From: Microbispora sp. NBC_01189
GTDB lineage: Bacteria; Actinomycetota; Actinomycetes; Streptosporangiales; Streptosporangiaceae
NCBI RefSeq assembly: GCF_036010665.1
Contig: NZ_CP108581.1
Span: 6,505,501 to 6,569,500, forward strand
DNA length: 64,000 nt
Direction of reading: 5' to 3'
The notes under the pieces are model-generated. The model was given only the letters and a program-made list of their open reading frames with translations, did no database searches and had not been told where the DNA came from. Positions 61,843 through 64,000 of this stretch are shown here, piece by piece. The stretch's first letter is position 1, and the number at the start of each line of letters is the position of its first letter. A program made the translations under genes and the position numbers.

Positions 61843-63183
61843 ATGAAGCAGTTCCGTCCCGCACCCGGTGACCGGCGTGCGGGCATCCGGAGGGGTGCGC
61901 GCGCCGGTCGCGGCCTGCCGGGCTCCCCGGCGGGGCGCCTGGTCGCGGCCCTGGCCGCGCTGGTGGCCGGGCTCGTGGTCGTGCTGGTGCCCACCGCCGC
62001 CTCCGCGGCCCCCGTCTGCAAGGTGGACTACACGGTCAACCAGTGGCAGGGCGGCTTCACCGCCTCGGTGCGGCTCACCAACCTCGGCTCCGCGGTCAGC
62101 TCGTGGACGCTGCGCTGGACGGCGGGCACCAGCCAGCAGATCACCAGCGCCTGGAACGCGCAGGTCAGCCAGTCGGGCGCGACGGTGACCGCCACCAACG
62201 TCTCCTACAACGGCTCGCTCGCCACGGGCGGCACGGCCGACTTCGGCTTCCAGGGCACCTGGTCGGGCAGCCTCACGCCGCCGTCCGACTACTCGCTGAA
62301 CGGCGTGCCGTGCGGGGGCACGTCCTCGCCCTCGCCGTCGGCCTCTCCCTCGCCCTCGCCGTCCCCGTCGGCGTCCCCTTCGCGGTCGCCCTCGCCGTCC
62401 CCGTCCCCTTCGGCCTCTCCCTCGCCGTCACCGTCCCCGTCGGCCTCCCCTTCCCCTTCACCGTCTCCGTCGCCTTCGACGACGCCGTCGACCGGTTGCT
62501 CGGGCAGCGGCCTGGTGGTCTGCTCGGGGTTCGAGGACCAGTCGGGCGCGCCGTCGGGTGAATGGCAGGTCAGCACGCCGAACTGCTCGGGCAGCGGCAC
62601 GGCCACGATCGACACCTCCACCGCGCACAGCGGTGGCAAGTCGCTCAAGGTCATCGGCGGCGGCAACTACTGCAACCACATGTTCGTCGGGACCACCAAG
62701 AACGTCTCGGGGATCGCGCCCGTGGTGTACGGCCGCATGTGGGTGCGGCACACGACCGCGCTCCCGGCCGGCCACGTCAGCATGATCACCATGGCGGACT
62801 CCCGGGACGGCGGCAAGGACCTGCGGATCGGCGGCCAGAACAACGCGCTCCAGTGGAACCGGGAGTCCGACGACGCCACGCTGCCCGAGCAGAGCCCGGC
62901 CGGCGTCGCGCTGAGCACCCCGCTGCCCACCAACCGCTGGGTCTGCCTGCGCTTCCAGATCGACACCACCCAGCAGGCGATGCGTACGTACCTGGACGAC
63001 CAGGAGGTCGCCGGCCTCCGGGTGGACGGCACGCCCACCCAGAACGTGGACGCCCAGTGGCTGCGGCGCACCACCGCGCCGCGGCCCACGACGCTGCGCC
63101 TCGGCTGGGAGAGCTACGGCAGCGACTCGGACACGATCTGGTACGACGACGTGGCCCTCGGCTCCAGCCCCGTCGGCTGCTGA
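61843..63183 (+). CDS. secreted CBM2 protein with Cip1-like C-terminal domain
   Basis: The 446-residue product has a signal peptide (about 1-55, ending ASA-A), an N-terminal CBM2 (about 57-150; CKVDYTVNQWQGGF, WTLRWTAG, FGFQGTW), a long Pro-Ser linker (about 155-215) and a C-terminal domain (about 220-446). That domain (VCSGFEDQSG, GNYCNHMFVGTT, YGRMWVRHTT) resembles fungal Cip1 and its actinobacterial relatives, a lyase-like beta-jelly-roll. It would act on cellulose-associated polysaccharide. GAGG precedes ATG 61843. CBM2 here is N-terminal, the reverse of the expansin gene at 51025. Confidence 0.87.
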   Translation: MKQFRPAPGDRRAGIRRGARAGRGLPGSPAGRLVAALAALVAGLVVVLVPTAASAAPVCKVDYTVNQWQGGFTASVRLTNLGSAVSSWTLRWTAGTSQQITSAWNAQVSQSGATVTATNVSYNGSLATGGTADFGFQGTWSGSLTPPSDYSLNGVPCGGTSSPSPSASPSPSPSPSASPSRSPSPSPSPSASPSPSPSPSASPSPSPSPSPSTTPSTGCSGSGLVVCSGFEDQSGAPSGEWQVSTPNCSGSGTATIDTSTAHSGGKSLKVIGGGNYCNHMFVGTTKNVSGIAPVVYGRMWVRHTTALPAGHVSMITMADSRDGGKDLRIGGQNNALQWNRESDDATLPEQSPAGVALSTPLPTNRWVCLRFQIDTTQQAMRTYLDDQEVAGLRVDGTPTQNVDAQWLRRTTAPRPTTLRLGWESYGSDSDTIWYDDVALGSSPVGC

Positions 63184-63336
63184 ACGGATCCCTCGGTGGC
63201 TCCCTTGGTGACGGACGGTGACCGAAAAGGGTAAGTAGCTGAGTGCCCGCCGTGGCGCGGGACGGCTGACGGTCCCGTTCGTCCGGTGTCCGGCCTCCTC
63301 CGGGAGGCCGGACACCGCATCCGAGGGGAGAAGTAC

Positions 63337-63921
63337 ATGACCGACGTGCACCCGGTGCCCGAACTGATGAAGGAGGGCGACGTCGTCGACCTCCTCGTCC
63401 ACCAGCACGCCGTGATCAGGGACATGTTCGAGGAGGTGGAGCGGGCGGCGCCCGGCGAGCGTCACGAGCCCTTCCGGCGGCTGGTGCGGATGCTGGCCGT
63501 GCACGAGACGGCGGAGGAGGAGATCGTCCACCCCTACACCCGGCTGCGGGTCGACGGGGGAGGAGAGATCGTGGCCGACCGGCTCAGGGAGGAACGCGAG
63601 GCCAAACGCATGCTGGCCATGCTGGACGACCTGGGCCCCGAGCACTCCGAGTTCCTGCCGGGCCTCAAACGGCTGCGTACGGCCGTGCTCGCGCACGCGC
63701 GGGCCGAGGAGCGGTACGAGTTCACCCGTCTGCGCGCCGAGACGACGACGGCCGAGCGGCGCGCGATGGCCCTGGGCGTGCGGGCGGCGCTGGCGATGGC
63801 CCCCACGCGGCCGCATCCGGGCGTCGAGTCGATGACGCGGAACCTGTTGTTCGGCCCGCCCGCGGCGATCGTCGACCGGGCCCGCGACCTGATCCGCCAG
63901 GCGCTGGGCCGGAGGGGCTGA
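63337..63921 (+). CDS. hemerythrin HHE-domain protein
   Basis: The 194-residue helical protein has HQHAVIRDMFEEVE, HETAEEEIVHPYTRL and HARAEERYEFTRL, giving the histidine and acidic ligands of a di-iron HHE site. Such proteins bind oxygen or act in iron and oxidative stress response. GGGGAGAAGTAC precedes ATG 63337; an upstream start would add 17 residues. A strong hairpin follows the stop. Confidence 0.92.
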   Translation: MTDVHPVPELMKEGDVVDLLVHQHAVIRDMFEEVERAAPGERHEPFRRLVRMLAVHETAEEEIVHPYTRLRVDGGGEIVADRLREEREAKRMLAMLDDLGPEHSEFLPGLKRLRTAVLAHARAEERYEFTRLRAETTTAERRAMALGVRAALAMAPTRPHPGVESMTRNLLFGPPAAIVDRARDLIRQALGRRG

Positions 63922-63926
63922 CGCCG

Positions 63927-63964
63927 GCCCGGTCCGGCCCACACGCGTGCGGGCCGGACCGGGC
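63927..63964. terminator. strong bidirectional terminator
   Basis: A perfect 14-bp stem GCCCGGTCCGGCCC with loop acacgcgtgc and complementary arm ending at 63964. It lies 6 bp after the hemerythrin stop and just before the end of a convergent minus-strand gene, and probably serves both. Confidence 0.88.
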
Positions 63965-63970
63965 GCCCTT

Positions 63971-64000
63971 TCAGTGGGAGCGCAGGCTGTAGAGAGGGTG
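63971..64000 (-). CDS. C-terminal end of an unidentified gene (partial)
   Basis: Reading minus, the last codons give HPLYSLRSH and TGA at 63971. The fragment is too short to classify; the adjacent terminator and high-GC third positions support a real gene continuing beyond the window. Confidence 0.35.
   Translation of the reverse strand, partial: HPLYSLRSH

Overview
The window is very GC-rich DNA with dense two-strand coding and frequent GTG starts. It carries a hopanoid cluster, CBM2-bearing secreted proteins with Pro-Ser linkers, a DUF222/HNH gene, SPW-repeat proteins and NarL-type two-component genes. This suggests a filamentous actinomycete, most likely of the order Streptosporangiales; genus is not decidable here. 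No rRNA, tRNA, CRISPR array, prophage or insertion sequence was seen.

Layout. 1-11 kb: stress and housekeeping genes (universal stress proteins, two CBS proteins, MBL hydrolase, DUF222/HNH protein, lipoprotein, YceI, Sir2, an isolated polyprenyl synthase, a glucose-dehydrogenase-like enzyme). 11-19 kb: a two-component system, small membrane proteins, an ATP-dependent DNA ligase, a PIN/RHH toxin-antitoxin pair and an SGNH hydrolase. 19-27 kb: a tightly overlapping minus-strand hopanoid operon, hpnC-hpnD-hpnE-shc-(hpnG::ispH fusion)-hpnH, running from squalene formation to adenosylhopane processing. 27-31 kb: polysaccharide deacetylase, MGDG-synthase-like glycosyltransferase, DMT transporter, SPW protein. 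31-37 kb: a translationally coupled minus-strand operon (solute-binding protein, permease, ATPase, N-acyl-D-amino-acid deacylase, cytosolic class A beta-lactamase-fold protein, then LysR) that looks like uptake and processing of D-amino-acid-containing compounds. 37-50 kb: pentapeptide-repeat protein, broken SDR, GPP34 protein, amino-acid permease, regulators, oxidoreductases, TauE permease, permuted papain-like protein. 49-64 kb: two gene remnants, a secreted expansin-CBM2, a USP, a PPTase/phosphoesterase pair, TerC, glutathionyl-hydroquinone-reductase-like enzyme, SPW and CsbD stress genes, a ROK kinase, a CBM2-Cip1-like secreted protein and a hemerythrin.

Three sequence-level patterns stand out. 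First, short near-perfect tandem duplications are scattered through the window. Inside genes the unit is always a multiple of three (12, 18, 21, 24, 30 bp), while two intergenic arrays have 16 and 17 bp units. In three genes the 12-bp unit includes the stop codon, giving two or three in-frame stops. Second, several genes are internally deleted or truncated (SDR, S9 peptidase missing its nucleophile, a YbdK N-terminal fragment). Third, gene junctions are extremely tight: many GTGA/ATGA overlaps and convergent pairs whose stop codons share one CTAG.
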